Below are positions 19,960 through 27,564 of a DNA stretch of 30,069 bases, one piece after another. The stretch's first letter is position 1. Each line of letters opens with the position of its first letter. The notes under the pieces are model-generated. The model saw only the letters and a program-made list of their open reading frames with translations, ran no database searches and was not told the origin of the DNA. Location of the stretch: positions 1-30,069 of the IMG/VR virus record IMGVR_UViG_3300010885_022088; one strand, given 5' to 3'. This stretch comes from a virus. A program made the translations under genes and the position numbers.

Positions 19960-19989
19960 AAAAAAAATCCCCCAGATTTCTCTGAGGGA
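19960..19989 (-). terminator. intrinsic terminator
   Basis: A 9-bp stem TCCCTCAGA/TCTGGGGGA (one G-U) with a GAAA loop, then eight T on the minus strand, 6 bases after the stop at 19995 and directly before the next family promoter. Confidence 0.92.
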
Positions 19990-19994
19990 GTTCT

Positions 19995-20189
19995 TTACCA
20001 TTCTATCTTGTATCCATCTTCAGGTTTGAATTCATATCTCTTAAGGTCTTTCATTTCATCCATCATGGCGTTTCCGCTATAGTTGGAATAGATTCGACCT
20101 TCAACAAAGACTTCATCCTTGTAGATGTTGCAACCATAGTCTGGCCACTTTGGATCGACAGGAGCGTTAAAGATTTTATAGGGGATCAT
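19995..20189 (-). CDS. small hypothetical protein (64 aa)
   Basis: Start at ATG 20189, AAGG 8 bases upstream; an in-frame GTG at 20198 would overlap the previous gene. MIPYKIFNAPVDPKWPDYGCNIYKDEVFVEGRIYS, then EMKDLKRYEFKPEDGYKIEW. A compact beta-rich acidic protein I do not recognise. Last gene of the two-gene unit from the promoter at 20375, followed by a terminator. Confidence 0.75.
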   Translation of the reverse strand: MIPYKIFNAPVDPKWPDYGCNIYKDEVFVEGRIYSNYSGNAMMDEMKDLKRYEFKPEDGYKIEW

Positions 20190-20190
20190 A

Positions 20191-20346
20191 TCATTCACCT
20201 TTTAGTTCACGAATGTCTGCTTCATATCCAACAACTACACGCTTCAGTCTTTCGACGTGATCAGCATCACTGGAAGGATTGCTGATGATTGCTTTGTAGC
20301 TATCGACGTTAGCTTGAAGAGCATTGATCAAATCATTTACGGTCAT
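20191..20346 (-). CDS. small helical hypothetical protein (51 aa)
   Basis: Start at ATG 20346 (AAAGGG upstream; an earlier overlapping ATG is out of frame). MTVNDLINALQANVDSYKAIISN, then DADHVERLKRVVVGYEADIRELKGE. Mostly helical, possibly a coiled-coil dimer. The frame remains open across the promoter to 20403 but no start is needed there. The D-L-I-x-x-L opening is common to small phage proteins with a helix-turn-helix-like arrangement, without proof here. Confidence 0.75.
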   Translation of the reverse strand: MTVNDLINALQANVDSYKAIISNPSSDADHVERLKRVVVGYEADIRELKGE

Positions 20347-20374
20347 TTCATTTCCCTTTCGTCTTGATAAAGAG

Positions 20375-20403
20375 AATATAAAACGATTCGTTTTTTGTGT
20401 CAA
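20375..20403 (-). promoter_or_regulatory. divergent member of the promoter family
   Basis: TTGACA (20403-20398), 17 bases CAAAAAACGAATCGTTT, TATATT (20380-20375). The TGA stop of the 20400-20921 gene lies inside the -35. The CGAATC core is shifted 6 bases downstream compared with other members. Confidence 0.82.
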
Positions 20404-20921
20404 CTCAATTTTATTTGAATTGTTTTTGAGATAGGAATTTGTCTAACGCACTCGCCATCAGCTTTACGATTTCTCCATTCTTTCAATGGGTAATCGAGAA
20501 TAATATCACCATCAATGATAACTGCTCTGGTGCATTCTCTGTTCATCTGTACATAGTACACCTTATATTTGTCAGCCATCTCATATGGTATCTTGTCCAA
20601 AAATTCTTGGTCCCTACGCCATTGATAATCCTTGCGTTCGATGCAATTGATTTCTCTGAAAGGAAATGAAACATCTCCCTGCCAGTTTCCATGACGAACT
20701 TCGACTTCCCAACACCCGACAACCTTACCGCTATTGTTTAGGGTAAGCACATCAATGCCAAAGGTGTTGGGATTTTCGATATTTTTGTATTGAGGACAGT
20801 TTTTATTGAGCACAGATATCATGGCATCCTTGCCCTTGGTATCATAAATCTTATGTTCTGTATTATCAAAAGATTTTAAAGCACCAGACATACCACGAGA
20901 AGATTCTATGCTCTGATACAT
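20400..20921 (-). CDS. hypothetical protein, possible PD-(D/E)XK-like nuclease fold
   Basis: 173 residues. NPNTFGIDVLTLNNSGKVVGCWEVEVRHGNWQGD places an Asp then, after a beta turn, E-V-E, the arrangement of a PD-(D/E)XK core with Lys replaced; QWRRDQEFLDKIPY and ADKYKVYYVQMNRECTRAVII follow. Proteins of this type occur as phage hypotheticals. The nuclease idea is a fold guess, not a motif proof. It overlaps the previous stop at 20921 by one base. Confidence 0.7.
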   Translation of the reverse strand: MYQSIESSRGMSGALKSFDNTEHKIYDTKGKDAMISVLNKNCPQYKNIENPNTFGIDVLTLNNSGKVVGCWEVEVRHGNWQGDVSFPFREINCIERKDYQWRRDQEFLDKIPYEMADKYKVYYVQMNRECTRAVIIDGDIILDYPLKEWRNRKADGECVRQIPISKTIQIKLS

Positions 20922-21331
20922 TAGAGGTCATTTTCCTTGCGATTTTCGCTGTAGTAAGGATCAAAGGCACCACTAGGATAACGTGCCTTCAGTTTCTCAA
21001 CATTCTCAGCGATCACTTCGTTTGGATCGATACCCAAAGCATTACAAGCATTTACCCAATACCAAGCAATATCTCCAAGCTCACGCTTCATATGAAAAAT
21101 ATTGTCTTCATTCAAGGGCTTACCTTGAAATAACATCTTCTTGACGATTTCCTGAAACTCACCGCCCTCGCTACCAAGTCCAAAAGCACCAGTTAGCAAT
21201 AATGGAATATTGACAGTTTCATGTTGATCAAGTTCAATCAGACGTGCAATCAATGTCTGTAGGTCTTTGCTGGCAAGTGATGCAAGTTCAAATGTGAAGT
21301 CTGCATACTTGTTTAGATTAATCTCACTCAT
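20921..21331 (-). CDS. MazG-like nucleotide pyrophosphohydrolase
   Basis: 136 residues from ATG 21331 (AAAGG 7 bases upstream). The core has GSEGGEFQEIVKKMLFQGK and, after a loop, KRELGDIAWYWVNACNALGIDPNEVIAENVEKLKARYP: the E-x-x-E and E-x-x-D pairs that bind Mg and the helix typical of MazG/NTP-PPase proteins. These hydrolyse non-canonical or excess NTPs; in phages they are thought to tune the nucleotide or alarmone pool. It overlaps the nuclease gene upstream by 8 bases. Confidence 0.88.
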   Translation of the reverse strand: MSEINLNKYADFTFELASLASKDLQTLIARLIELDQHETVNIPLLLTGAFGLGSEGGEFQEIVKKMLFQGKPLNEDNIFHMKRELGDIAWYWVNACNALGIDPNEVIAENVEKLKARYPSGAFDPYYSENRKENDL

Positions 21332-21992
21332 TTTCATACCTTTCATGATATTCAATGCACATTTTCTTTGCTTTTGGTAGATAGTCCTTAGCCTTACGGA
21401 CAAAGATTTGTGCTTCGCTACGTTCGTCTACACCAATTGCGACAACGATGTTGGGATATAGCATTCCTGTTCTTTCCCAAAGCATGAAAGAGTACATGGA
21501 CGTTTGGAGAAAATAACTCTCAATCCATTCTTCTTTCTTTTCTTTTTCGGATGTTTTGAAATCGATGATCGATGGAAGACCACGATACTCAGCAACCAGA
21601 TCGACTGAACCAGCAGTCTTCAATGTGTCTGAATATAACTGTCCTTCAGAACTTCGAATATTGTTGACGTTATCCCTGACAAAGTTTCGAAGTTGATAAT
21701 AACAACGAGTTGTCAAAGGCATTTCACCAGCCATATCTACAGCTTCATTCAACACATACTTTTCACAGATTGCATGGACCGCTGTACCACGAGCAGAAGC
21801 TTGCTTCATCTTACGATTGGCTTCTTCTTCTCCAACCCTTTCACGCCAACGATCAAGACCAGACTTGTCTGTCATAGCGCCAAGGATTGTGGTAACAGAG
21901 GGATACTTCTTCCCGTTAGGGATTTGATAGTATCTTTTCGGTCCATTAATCTGCAATAGCTTTGGTAGCTCTATTAGATCAAGGTTGAACAT
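21324..21992 (-). CDS. PD-(D/E)XK exonuclease (Cas4/RecB-like)
   Basis: 222 residues. YPSVTTILGAM near the start, RGTAVHAICEKYV (the H motif of RecB-type nucleases), GSVDLVAEYRGLPSIIDFKTS with catalytic Asp and D-F-K, then QTSMYSFMLWERTG with the Q-x-x-x-Y motif. This is the complete motif order of the Cas4/RecB nuclease family, without Cys for an Fe-S cluster. Such phage enzymes are thought to act in recombination or DNA processing. It sits between a small gene and the MazG-like gene, in the T4-type replication block. Confidence 0.88.
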   Translation of the reverse strand: MFNLDLIELPKLLQINGPKRYYQIPNGKKYPSVTTILGAMTDKSGLDRWRERVGEEEANRKMKQASARGTAVHAICEKYVLNEAVDMAGEMPLTTRCYYQLRNFVRDNVNNIRSSEGQLYSDTLKTAGSVDLVAEYRGLPSIIDFKTSEKEKKEEWIESYFLQTSMYSFMLWERTGMLYPNIVVAIGVDERSEAQIFVRKAKDYLPKAKKMCIEYHERYENE

Positions 21993-22153
21993 TACCTTTG
22001 TTCATTTTTCCAAAGATCAGTAGAAACTACAGGCTTTACAAAAGTTTCTTCAATTGCATCAAAAATTTTTACAGCAGTATCAATCATCATATACATATTA
22101 CCGCCATCATAATTTTCAATCAAATAATATTGTACAAATTCACGCTTATCCAT
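21992..22153 (-). CDS. small hypothetical protein (53 aa)
   Basis: MDKREFVQYYLIENYDGGNMYMMID, then TAVKIFDAIEETFVKPVVSTDLWKNEQR. A short helical acidic protein, unrecognised. It overlaps the upstream stop by 8 bases and the nuclease start by one base (TAATG), which supports it as a real gene in the operon. Confidence 0.7.
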   Translation of the reverse strand: MDKREFVQYYLIENYDGGNMYMMIDTAVKIFDAIEETFVKPVVSTDLWKNEQR

Positions 22154-22391
22154 TTTGTATTCCTTTCACTAAACGTTTATCAAAACCTAGAATGTGACCC
22201 TTATTGGATTTAAAAGCAGCATCCCAAATTTCTTCAAAACAACATTGAGCTTCATAAATAATATCATGTAAATTACTATCTCCAATATTATAGTGCTTCA
22301 ATACAAACTCACTTATAAAATCCATTTCTTTAATAAAAGGGAGTGTTTCATTCATTTTATTAAAAATTATTTGTGCATTTTCATTATCCAT
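22146..22391 (-). CDS. small helical hypothetical protein (81 aa)
   Basis: MDNENAQIIFNKMNETLPFIKEMDFISEFVLKHYN, then LHDIIYEAQCCFEEIWDAAFKSNKGH. Acidic and helical with adjacent Cys. Not recognised. AAAGGAATGAAAA precedes the ATG; it follows the PhoH gene by 14 bases. Confidence 0.75.
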   Translation of the reverse strand: MDNENAQIIFNKMNETLPFIKEMDFISEFVLKHYNIGDSNLHDIIYEAQCCFEEIWDAAFKSNKGHILGFDKRLVKGIQNG

Positions 22392-22405
22392 TTTTCATTC
22401 CTTTA

Positions 22406-23161
22406 TCAATATAGTCCTAATTCATACTCAGCGATAATGAACGATTTGACAAAGCCAGAGCGCACAATATCATCAATACCAAATTGAACGGTAGACATAA
22501 GGCCCATGCGTTCAAATACTTTCATCATATCCTTAAGACCGGACACTTCATTGTAGCGAGTCGAAGACAGGTCATCCTGCTTTGTGTCGCCACAAAGAAT
22601 CACTTTACTATTATCTCCAGTTCTTGTCAAGACGGTTCTTAGCTCAACATAGCGTTGGTTTTGAACTTCATCTACGAGGATAATGGCGTTGTCGATGGTG
22701 GTTCCACGAAGGAATGATGTGGTGTGGAATTCGATGATTCCTTTTTGCTTAAGGATTTCATAAGCATCATCACGGTGGAACAACTCGCAGCAGATAGCTC
22801 TATAGGCTGCTTCGAAAATCTCTCCCTTTTCTTTGACATTACCTGGTAAAAATCCTTGATCTTTTGATGACTGCGTATTGCGAATGATAACGAGTTTTTT
22901 GCGAGGTGTTCTTTCATTCATGATTTCGTTAAGTGCAAGAAACATTGAAATGAAAGTTTTGCCAGTACCAGCACAACCATGTAAGAACAGATTTTTACCC
23001 TCATCATATGCATCAAATGTCGCCACTTGATTATCAGTCATTGGGTAGATATCTTCTAAATCAAAGTGTTGTTGCTTGATAGTTGGAACAAGTTTTATTG
23101 TTCCCTTTTCAGCTAGTCTCTGTTGTCTTCTAGTTAAACGCTGAGTGCTTCTGGCTACCAT
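22406..23161 (-). CDS. phoH: PhoH-family ATPase
   Basis: 251 residues. Walker A GCAGTGKT at 62-69, preceded by NLFLH, an internal IIRNTQSSKDQGFLPGNVKEK (the VRP-type PhoH motif), Walker B AIILVDEVQN, and ILCGDTKQDDL. This is the full PhoH-like pattern, with a basic N-terminus (RRQQRLAEKG). PhoH proteins are predicted RNA/DNA-linked ATPases very common in T4-type and marine phages; the biochemical role is unsettled. It is followed closely by small genes and the nuclease in this operon. Confidence 0.93.
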   Translation of the reverse strand: MVARSTQRLTRRQQRLAEKGTIKLVPTIKQQHFDLEDIYPMTDNQVATFDAYDEGKNLFLHGCAGTGKTFISMFLALNEIMNERTPRKKLVIIRNTQSSKDQGFLPGNVKEKGEIFEAAYRAICCELFHRDDAYEILKQKGIIEFHTTSFLRGTTIDNAIILVDEVQNQRYVELRTVLTRTGDNSKVILCGDTKQDDLSSTRYNEVSGLKDMMKVFERMGLMSTVQFGIDDIVRSGFVKSFIIAEYELGLY

Positions 23162-23216
23162 ATTGGTTGGCTCCTAGTGTTGTTAGTGTTATCACTGAAG
23201 CATAATATATACCTGT

Positions 23217-23525
23217 CTAGTAAGGCTGTTTTGCTCTTGCTTTGTTCACAGCCTCTCTAGTTTTAGTTTCTTTGACACCCTTTTTGCCATGTGTTTGAGC
23301 AAGAGGTGAATGTGGGTTAGCATCAGATATGCGTGAAAGCATATCTTTAAATCCACTGTCATTTTTATGGGTGATACCTGCTACCCCAGAAACAAAGTTG
23401 GGTGCGGTAATTGTTTGTCGTAGATGTGGATGCTCTTCAAGATATGTTTGAAGAGCATCCCACGATCCCCAGAAGTCTTCTTCTGGCTCATCTGTTTCTG
23501 TATTGTGGACAGAATATATCGGCAT
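23217..23525 (-). CDS. conserved T4-type phage hypothetical (102 aa)
   Basis: MPIYSVHNTETDEPEEDFWGSWDALQTYLEEHPHLRQTITAPNFVSGVAG, then GFKDMLSRISDANPHSPLA. The pattern NTET-x-E, YL-x-x-x-PH, APxxVSG, D-x-G-F and L-x-x-I-x-x-A(N)P recurs in myophages of cyanobacteria and other hosts, usually beside the same neighbours as here. The function is unknown; a basic tail may bind nucleic acid. It starts 3 bases after the preceding 56-aa gene. Confidence 0.88.
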   Translation of the reverse strand: MPIYSVHNTETDEPEEDFWGSWDALQTYLEEHPHLRQTITAPNFVSGVAGITHKNDSGFKDMLSRISDANPHSPLAQTHGKKGVKETKTREAVNKARAKQPY

Positions 23526-23528
23526 TAA

Positions 23529-23699
23529 TTAAAACTCTTCGTCTAGGTCTAAGAGGTAATCGACATTGCGTGTTTTCAACGCATTCTTCATTCTCTTCAG
23601 CTTTCTACGTTCTTTTAAACTATCATGATATCCATTGTTGTATTCATCTTCGTCATAATAGTCATCAAACTGTGGGCTGCGTGAAAACTTCTTACTCAT
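23529..23699 (-). CDS. small charged hypothetical protein (56 aa)
   Basis: MSKKFSRSPQFDDYYDEDEYNNGYHDSLKERRKLKRMKNALKTRNVDYLLDLDEEF in outline: an acidic Asp/Tyr stretch, then a basic helix with E-R-R-K-L-K-R-M-K-N-A-L. The basic helix after an acidic block is seen in small conserved T4-type proteins next to this gene pair. GGAGTT lies 8 bases before the ATG. It falls between two conserved genes with 3- and 18-base gaps. Confidence 0.78.
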   Translation of the reverse strand: MSKKFSRSPQFDDYYDEDEYNNGYHDSLKERRKLKRMKNALKTRNVDYLLDLDEEF

Positions 23700-23717
23700 T
23701 AATAACTCCGGTGGTAT

Positions 23718-24131
23718 TTAAAAAAGCTTTGGAAATGCTTTTAGCACGGTTTTTGCAGAAAGTCCTTCGAATGGTAGCTTCTTATCCTTTACAGCAATTA
23801 GAAGCTTTGCATCTTCAGGGGTTACGGTTTGAAGCAGTTCTAAGAACATAGCTTCTCTCTTGCGAGGGTTCAAGTTATTATTTCCACCATCAACAAAAAG
23901 GTACATACGTCTCGCTTCAAGATAAAGCGAGTTTTCCATGTTTGGATATTCGCATGGAGTATATGGAGCATCACCTTCTGGAAGAAGCCACTTGATGTTA
24001 GGATCAAATGCTCCTGCTAGAACAGTTCTTAGAGCAAAGGTATCATTTGCTTGTAAGCATCTAATTTGCTCTTCTTCATTTGGTAACTTTGAAGTAAAGT
24101 CCAAAATCCATGCGATTGATTTACGTGCCAT
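23718..24131 (-). CDS. DUF6433-type conserved T4-superfamily protein
   Basis: 137 residues from ATG 24131 (AGGA upstream). RKSIAWILDFTSKLPNEEEQIRCLQAND, then LRTVLAGAFDPNIKWLLPEGDAPYTP and KREAMFLELLQTVTPEDAKLLIAVKDKKLPFEGLSAKTVLKAFP. The FDPNIKWLLPEG and KDKKLPF-G-(T)-(K)-x-V blocks are near-invariant in T4-type myophages, always close to rnh. Function unknown; probably part of the replication machinery by location. Confidence 0.9.
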   Translation of the reverse strand: MARKSIAWILDFTSKLPNEEEQIRCLQANDTFALRTVLAGAFDPNIKWLLPEGDAPYTPCEYPNMENSLYLEARRMYLFVDGGNNNLNPRKREAMFLELLQTVTPEDAKLLIAVKDKKLPFEGLSAKTVLKAFPKLF

Positions 24132-24142
24132 TATTTTTCCTA

Positions 24143-25000
24143 TCAAAATTCATTAATATTGTCAATTAGATGTTTTAGTTTGTGTTGAATGAAGTAGTTG
24201 AACAAATCATTTCTGCTCTTCTTCACATCTTCCTGTTCTGCATATGATTGATTGATTGATGCCTTGATATCATCAGGAATCAGAGACAGATCAACCATCT
24301 GCTTATTTCTATTGTAACGCTTCAACATTACTTCATCACAAAATTCATCAGGGTTTTGATTGACCCACTGATCAATCTTTGTTTCCCTTAACTGCTTCTG
24401 CCTTACACCAAGCACAAAACAATCGTCTTGTGAAAGGAAGTTAGGCACACCATCGCCTCTGTCGCCACGTAAAATGTGCTCACGTAGATAACGATCAGGA
24501 TCACGTTCTTCTAGATATTTTTTGCGTGTGGGATCGTATTGCTTGACGTTGGTATACGTTTGCAATTGACGAAAGTCTTTATCGCCAGAAACAATCATGA
24601 TCTTCTCAAGGGTGTTGCCGTTCTCATGAACTAGCGTACCAATGATATCATCAGCTTCTGCTCTATCGATATGAATAACTTTGTATGGGAAATATTCTTT
24701 GAGTTCGTCACGAACCTTATTGAGAACTTCGAACACGGTGTTCCAATCAATCTCAGATTCTTCACGATCCTTATGGCGGTTCGCCTTGTAATATGGGTAT
24801 AGCTCTTTACGCCAACTACGGCGGTCATCGCAAGCAATAATCATCTGTCCATATTCTCTACGGAACTTGACGTTGTAACTACGAATAGCATTTAGCACCA
24901 TATGTCGTAGAAGGTCTTCTTCTACAGGGATGTTAGTATGATTTCCAATCGTTGCCATGAACGTAGAAATCATTGTTTGAGATAAATCGACTATAAACAC
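24143..25000 (-). CDS. rnh: RNase H (T4 Rnh-type 5'-3' exonuclease)
   Basis: 285 residues (T4 305). MFIVDLSQTMIS carries the first Asp; ACDDRRSWRKELYPYYKANR, EADDIIGTLVHENG and VSGDKDFRQLQ bring the metal-binding Asp clusters; RGDRGDGVPNFLS is the helix-three-turn-helix DNA clamp. This is the T4 RNase H/FEN family that removes RNA primers from Okazaki fragments. It starts AAGG-TATGATA-ATG and is followed by the DUF6433 gene. Confidence 0.95.
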   Translation of the reverse strand: MFIVDLSQTMISTFMATIGNHTNIPVEEDLLRHMVLNAIRSYNVKFRREYGQMIIACDDRRSWRKELYPYYKANRHKDREESEIDWNTVFEVLNKVRDELKEYFPYKVIHIDRAEADDIIGTLVHENGNTLEKIMIVSGDKDFRQLQTYTNVKQYDPTRKKYLEERDPDRYLREHILRGDRGDGVPNFLSQDDCFVLGVRQKQLRETKIDQWVNQNPDEFCDEVMLKRYNRNKQMVDLSLIPDDIKASINQSYAEQEDVKKSRNDLFNYFIQHKLKHLIDNINEF

Positions 25001-25029
25001 ATTATCATACCTTATATTTCATGATCTAT

Positions 25030-25392
25030 TTAGTCTTCCAAGTATTCTTCATCAAAACTTTTTGCCATAATACTTTCAGTTTGCTCAATTGCATCTTCAT
25101 CACTAACAAAAAGCTCTTCAGCTACTAGGTGTAATGGATGGACAATTCCAACGCTTTTAAATAGTGCTGCTCTCATCGACTCTACTAGCATACCAGTAGT
25201 TTTAAAGCAATCATCATTATTCAGATTAAAACCTTCTTCATAACAACGACTGAAAACAAATGAAAGAGTTTCGTCAATGATATATTCAACGTGCTCTTTT
25301 CTGCCTTCAACGACTTTTGCTTCAACTTCTTCTCTAGTATTAAGAGGACTGTCCCTCTTAGCCTTTGGGAACATTACTACGTTATCTTTCAT
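25030..25392 (-). CDS. conserved hypothetical protein (120 aa)
   Basis: MKDNVVMFPKAKRDSP at the start, an N-VVMFP opening found in several small T4-type proteins, then helices with RKEHVEYIIDETLSFVFSRCYEEGFNLNNDDCFKTTGMLVESMRAALF. The C-terminus is acidic (EQTESIMAKSFDEEYLED). It resembles proteins of cyanophage and pelagiphage myoviruses that sit beside rnh; no function is known. ATGA overlap with the preceding gene. Confidence 0.82.
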   Translation of the reverse strand: MKDNVVMFPKAKRDSPLNTREEVEAKVVEGRKEHVEYIIDETLSFVFSRCYEEGFNLNNDDCFKTTGMLVESMRAALFKSVGIVHPLHLVAEELFVSDEDAIEQTESIMAKSFDEEYLED

Positions 25393-26498
25393 TTAGTTAT
25401 CCTCAATAATATTACATCTTCGTTGATGCGACCAGTTGGTACGGTTGTGTTGGTCTTAATGCCATCCATGAATGACCTAAGAGCAATCTTACCTGCACCA
25501 AGCAATTGAGGTAGAACTTCTTGTGGTTTGCGTAGACGCTTTGATACAGACTTTTTCTCATCAAACTGAGTAACAGTCGTACCCTTAACTGACAAACCAC
25601 CATCATCAATAGCATGATACACTGATAGCTGTCTATATTTAGTGTTGTAAACCCAGAGAGTTTGAGCCTTGATAATGTCAACTGGATTGATACTCACAAG
25701 CTTTTGCTCAGCATCTTCCTTCTTGAACTTTACCTTTTCGACAAGCTTAGCTGCTGGCTTTACCTTGATAGCACGTGGCTTACGAACCTGACGTGTAATC
25801 TTCATGTTTGCGTGATAGCGATCAGCATCGTCAGCTAGTGTCTTATAGAACTTAAGCCATGAATTATACTTCCATGTTGAAAGGTGTTCATATCCATCCT
25901 TACTCAACAACTCTTGATATAGAGAAGTAACGTAAGTCAAAACCATATTCATACCAACAGGAGATGGCTTCTCAACCTGAAGAAAGTTGTACAAAGAAAA
26001 TTTTTCATCAACGCCATCAAAAACAAACTTATCAATATGTTCGTCAAGCTTACCACGAAGCTCACGAGCCTTTGCGGCGATCTTGTCTTGAATGTTGACA
26101 ACAACCTTTGGCGCATCGTTATTCTTTTCATGCTTAGCAAAAGAAGCATTTTCTTGAATGTGAGAATTAAATTTTTCCATAGACTTATCAGGGAACGACC
26201 ATCCCTTAAGCATAAGTCTAGCCGTCCATCCCACAGTGGTTATTGTGCGGATTGGTGGTGCAGACTTAACATCTGCAATTAAAGTTTCAGCATAATTATT
26301 ATTCTTCATATATTCCAACAACCAAGCTTTTGCTTGTTCATTATCATAATAATAATTATACCAACTTAACGCTTTGCCATAACGAAGATCATTGCTGTCA
26401 ACAATAGCAACATCGTTTTCTGGCTCTGGTCCTGTCCAACGCTCATCGGCAAACTTTGGGCGACGAGTGGTGGCTTTTCTTTTTGTTGTTTTAATCAT
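25389..26498 (-). CDS. conserved T4-superfamily hypothetical (369 aa)
   Basis: Basic start MIKTTKRKATTRRPKFADERWTGPEPE, then KALSWYNYYYDNEQAKAWLLEYMK, TVGWTARLMLKGWSFP, and a C-terminal beta region (LWVYNTKYRQLSVYHAIDDGGLSVKGTTVTQFDEKKSVSKRLRKPQEVLPQL, TTVPTGRINEDVILLRI). The block order recurs in marine T4-type phages as an unannotated DNA-metabolism neighbour. Its ribosome-binding site lies in the arm of the 11-bp inverted repeat at 26503-26552, followed by TTTT-ATG. Confidence 0.85.
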   Translation of the reverse strand: MIKTTKRKATTRRPKFADERWTGPEPENDVAIVDSNDLRYGKALSWYNYYYDNEQAKAWLLEYMKNNNYAETLIADVKSAPPIRTITTVGWTARLMLKGWSFPDKSMEKFNSHIQENASFAKHEKNNDAPKVVVNIQDKIAAKARELRGKLDEHIDKFVFDGVDEKFSLYNFLQVEKPSPVGMNMVLTYVTSLYQELLSKDGYEHLSTWKYNSWLKFYKTLADDADRYHANMKITRQVRKPRAIKVKPAAKLVEKVKFKKEDAEQKLVSINPVDIIKAQTLWVYNTKYRQLSVYHAIDDGGLSVKGTTVTQFDEKKSVSKRLRKPQEVLPQLLGAGKIALRSFMDGIKTNTTVPTGRINEDVILLRITK

Positions 26499-26502
26499 AA
26501 AA

Positions 26503-26559
26503 TCCTCATGGATACTATAAGTAGATCAATCATAATAGAGCATCCATGAGGAATGTCAA
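26503..26559 (-). promoter_or_regulatory. promoter spacer/ribosome-site inverted repeat
   Basis: On the minus strand TTGACA (26559-26554) is followed by a spacer containing TCCTCATGGAT (26552-26542), then TATTAT (26537-26532), and the reverse complement ATCCATGAGGA (26513-26503), whose GAGGA is the ribosome site of the gene at 26498. Only RNA that begins upstream of this promoter can form the hairpin. The glycosyltransferase stop lies just before the -35. Confidence 0.65.
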
Positions 26560-26565
26560 GGAGTT

Positions 26566-27564
26566 TTATGGAGTTCTATACTGGAAAAATTGACCTTCTG
26601 GCTTTGGCAATGCACGTGGCATATCCAAAAGAGTTGTCAATAAACTTTCCCATTGCAATGCACGAATATTCCAGTTATAATACACGTTTGCATATGATGA
26701 CTGTGAGGATAGACGTGACTGCACACCTTCGTCCCAGAAGCTTTGAATTGAGCTATCTAGAACACTGTAGAAAACAGATGCGTGTTGGTTAGGGTCTTCT
26801 TGCCACTGATACATGTGTGACCAGTTTGCAGAAGTCTCATAGAGTGCTGCAAAGTTAGGATGTACACACATTAGACCAGCAGACATACCTTCCATCAATG
26901 TGATGCATGATGTTTCAGGCCAAGTTGATGGGTAGGCAAGAATATGGGTGTTCTTCAGGTTCTTACGAAGAGTTTCATTTGGAACAGTACCATGATAGTT
27001 GATCTTTGGATGATTCTTGCACTGATCAAACAGCGGCTGGAATTCCTTATCACGTTGCTCCCAACCATAAAGCTTAAACGAAGAATAAACATCAAGTTCG
27101 ATGTTATCATACTTCTCGCATAGCTTATCGAATACAGGAACAAGAATGTTCAGACCACGATGTGGTGTTGACCAATAGGCAAGACGAATCGTACCATCGT
27201 TTGGCTTCTTGTGATCTTCAATAGGATCAATTGCATTCTGCATGACCACACAATGTGACCAAGGAATGTTATATGTTTGAATGTATGCTTGCATCTGCCA
27301 ATTAGACGCAAAGATAATACGATGGAAATTCTTCCATCCATTATTGGCTAGATGATGGGATGCTGGATCGTTTGGAAGATCATGACACCATAGTAGACGA
27401 ATCTTTGTCTCATCAAAGTCTTCTTCAATACGAGACACAAAGATTTGAAAGTTTGACAGGAGGTCTTTAGGAAGACGTTTCTCAAGACCATACTTCATAA
27501 GCTCAGTTCCACCCATGGCATTCTTTGCCTGAGTATCCTTACCAAAAATATTCAATTCACTCAT
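26566..27564 (-). CDS. glycosyltransferase (GT-B, GT4-like)
   Basis: 332 residues. MGGTELMKYGLEKRLP near the start is the glycine-rich donor/acceptor entry of GT4 enzymes. IRLLWCHDLP and FHRIIFASNWQMQAY give the second region, then RLAYWSTPHRGLNILVPVF, NYHGTVPNETLRKNLKNTHILAYPSTWPETSCITLMEGMSAG with the E-x7-E pair of retaining GT-B enzymes. Short for the family (about 350-400). It could glycosylate phage DNA, a phage protein or host surface sugar; DNA modification is plausible in a T4-type phage but not shown. Overlaps the next gene by ATGA. Confidence 0.88.
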   Translation of the reverse strand: MSELNIFGKDTQAKNAMGGTELMKYGLEKRLPKDLLSNFQIFVSRIEEDFDETKIRLLWCHDLPNDPASHHLANNGWKNFHRIIFASNWQMQAYIQTYNIPWSHCVVMQNAIDPIEDHKKPNDGTIRLAYWSTPHRGLNILVPVFDKLCEKYDNIELDVYSSFKLYGWEQRDKEFQPLFDQCKNHPKINYHGTVPNETLRKNLKNTHILAYPSTWPETSCITLMEGMSAGLMCVHPNFAALYETSANWSHMYQWQEDPNQHASVFYSVLDSSIQSFWDEGVQSRLSSQSSYANVYYNWNIRALQWESLLTTLLDMPRALPKPEGQFFQYRTP

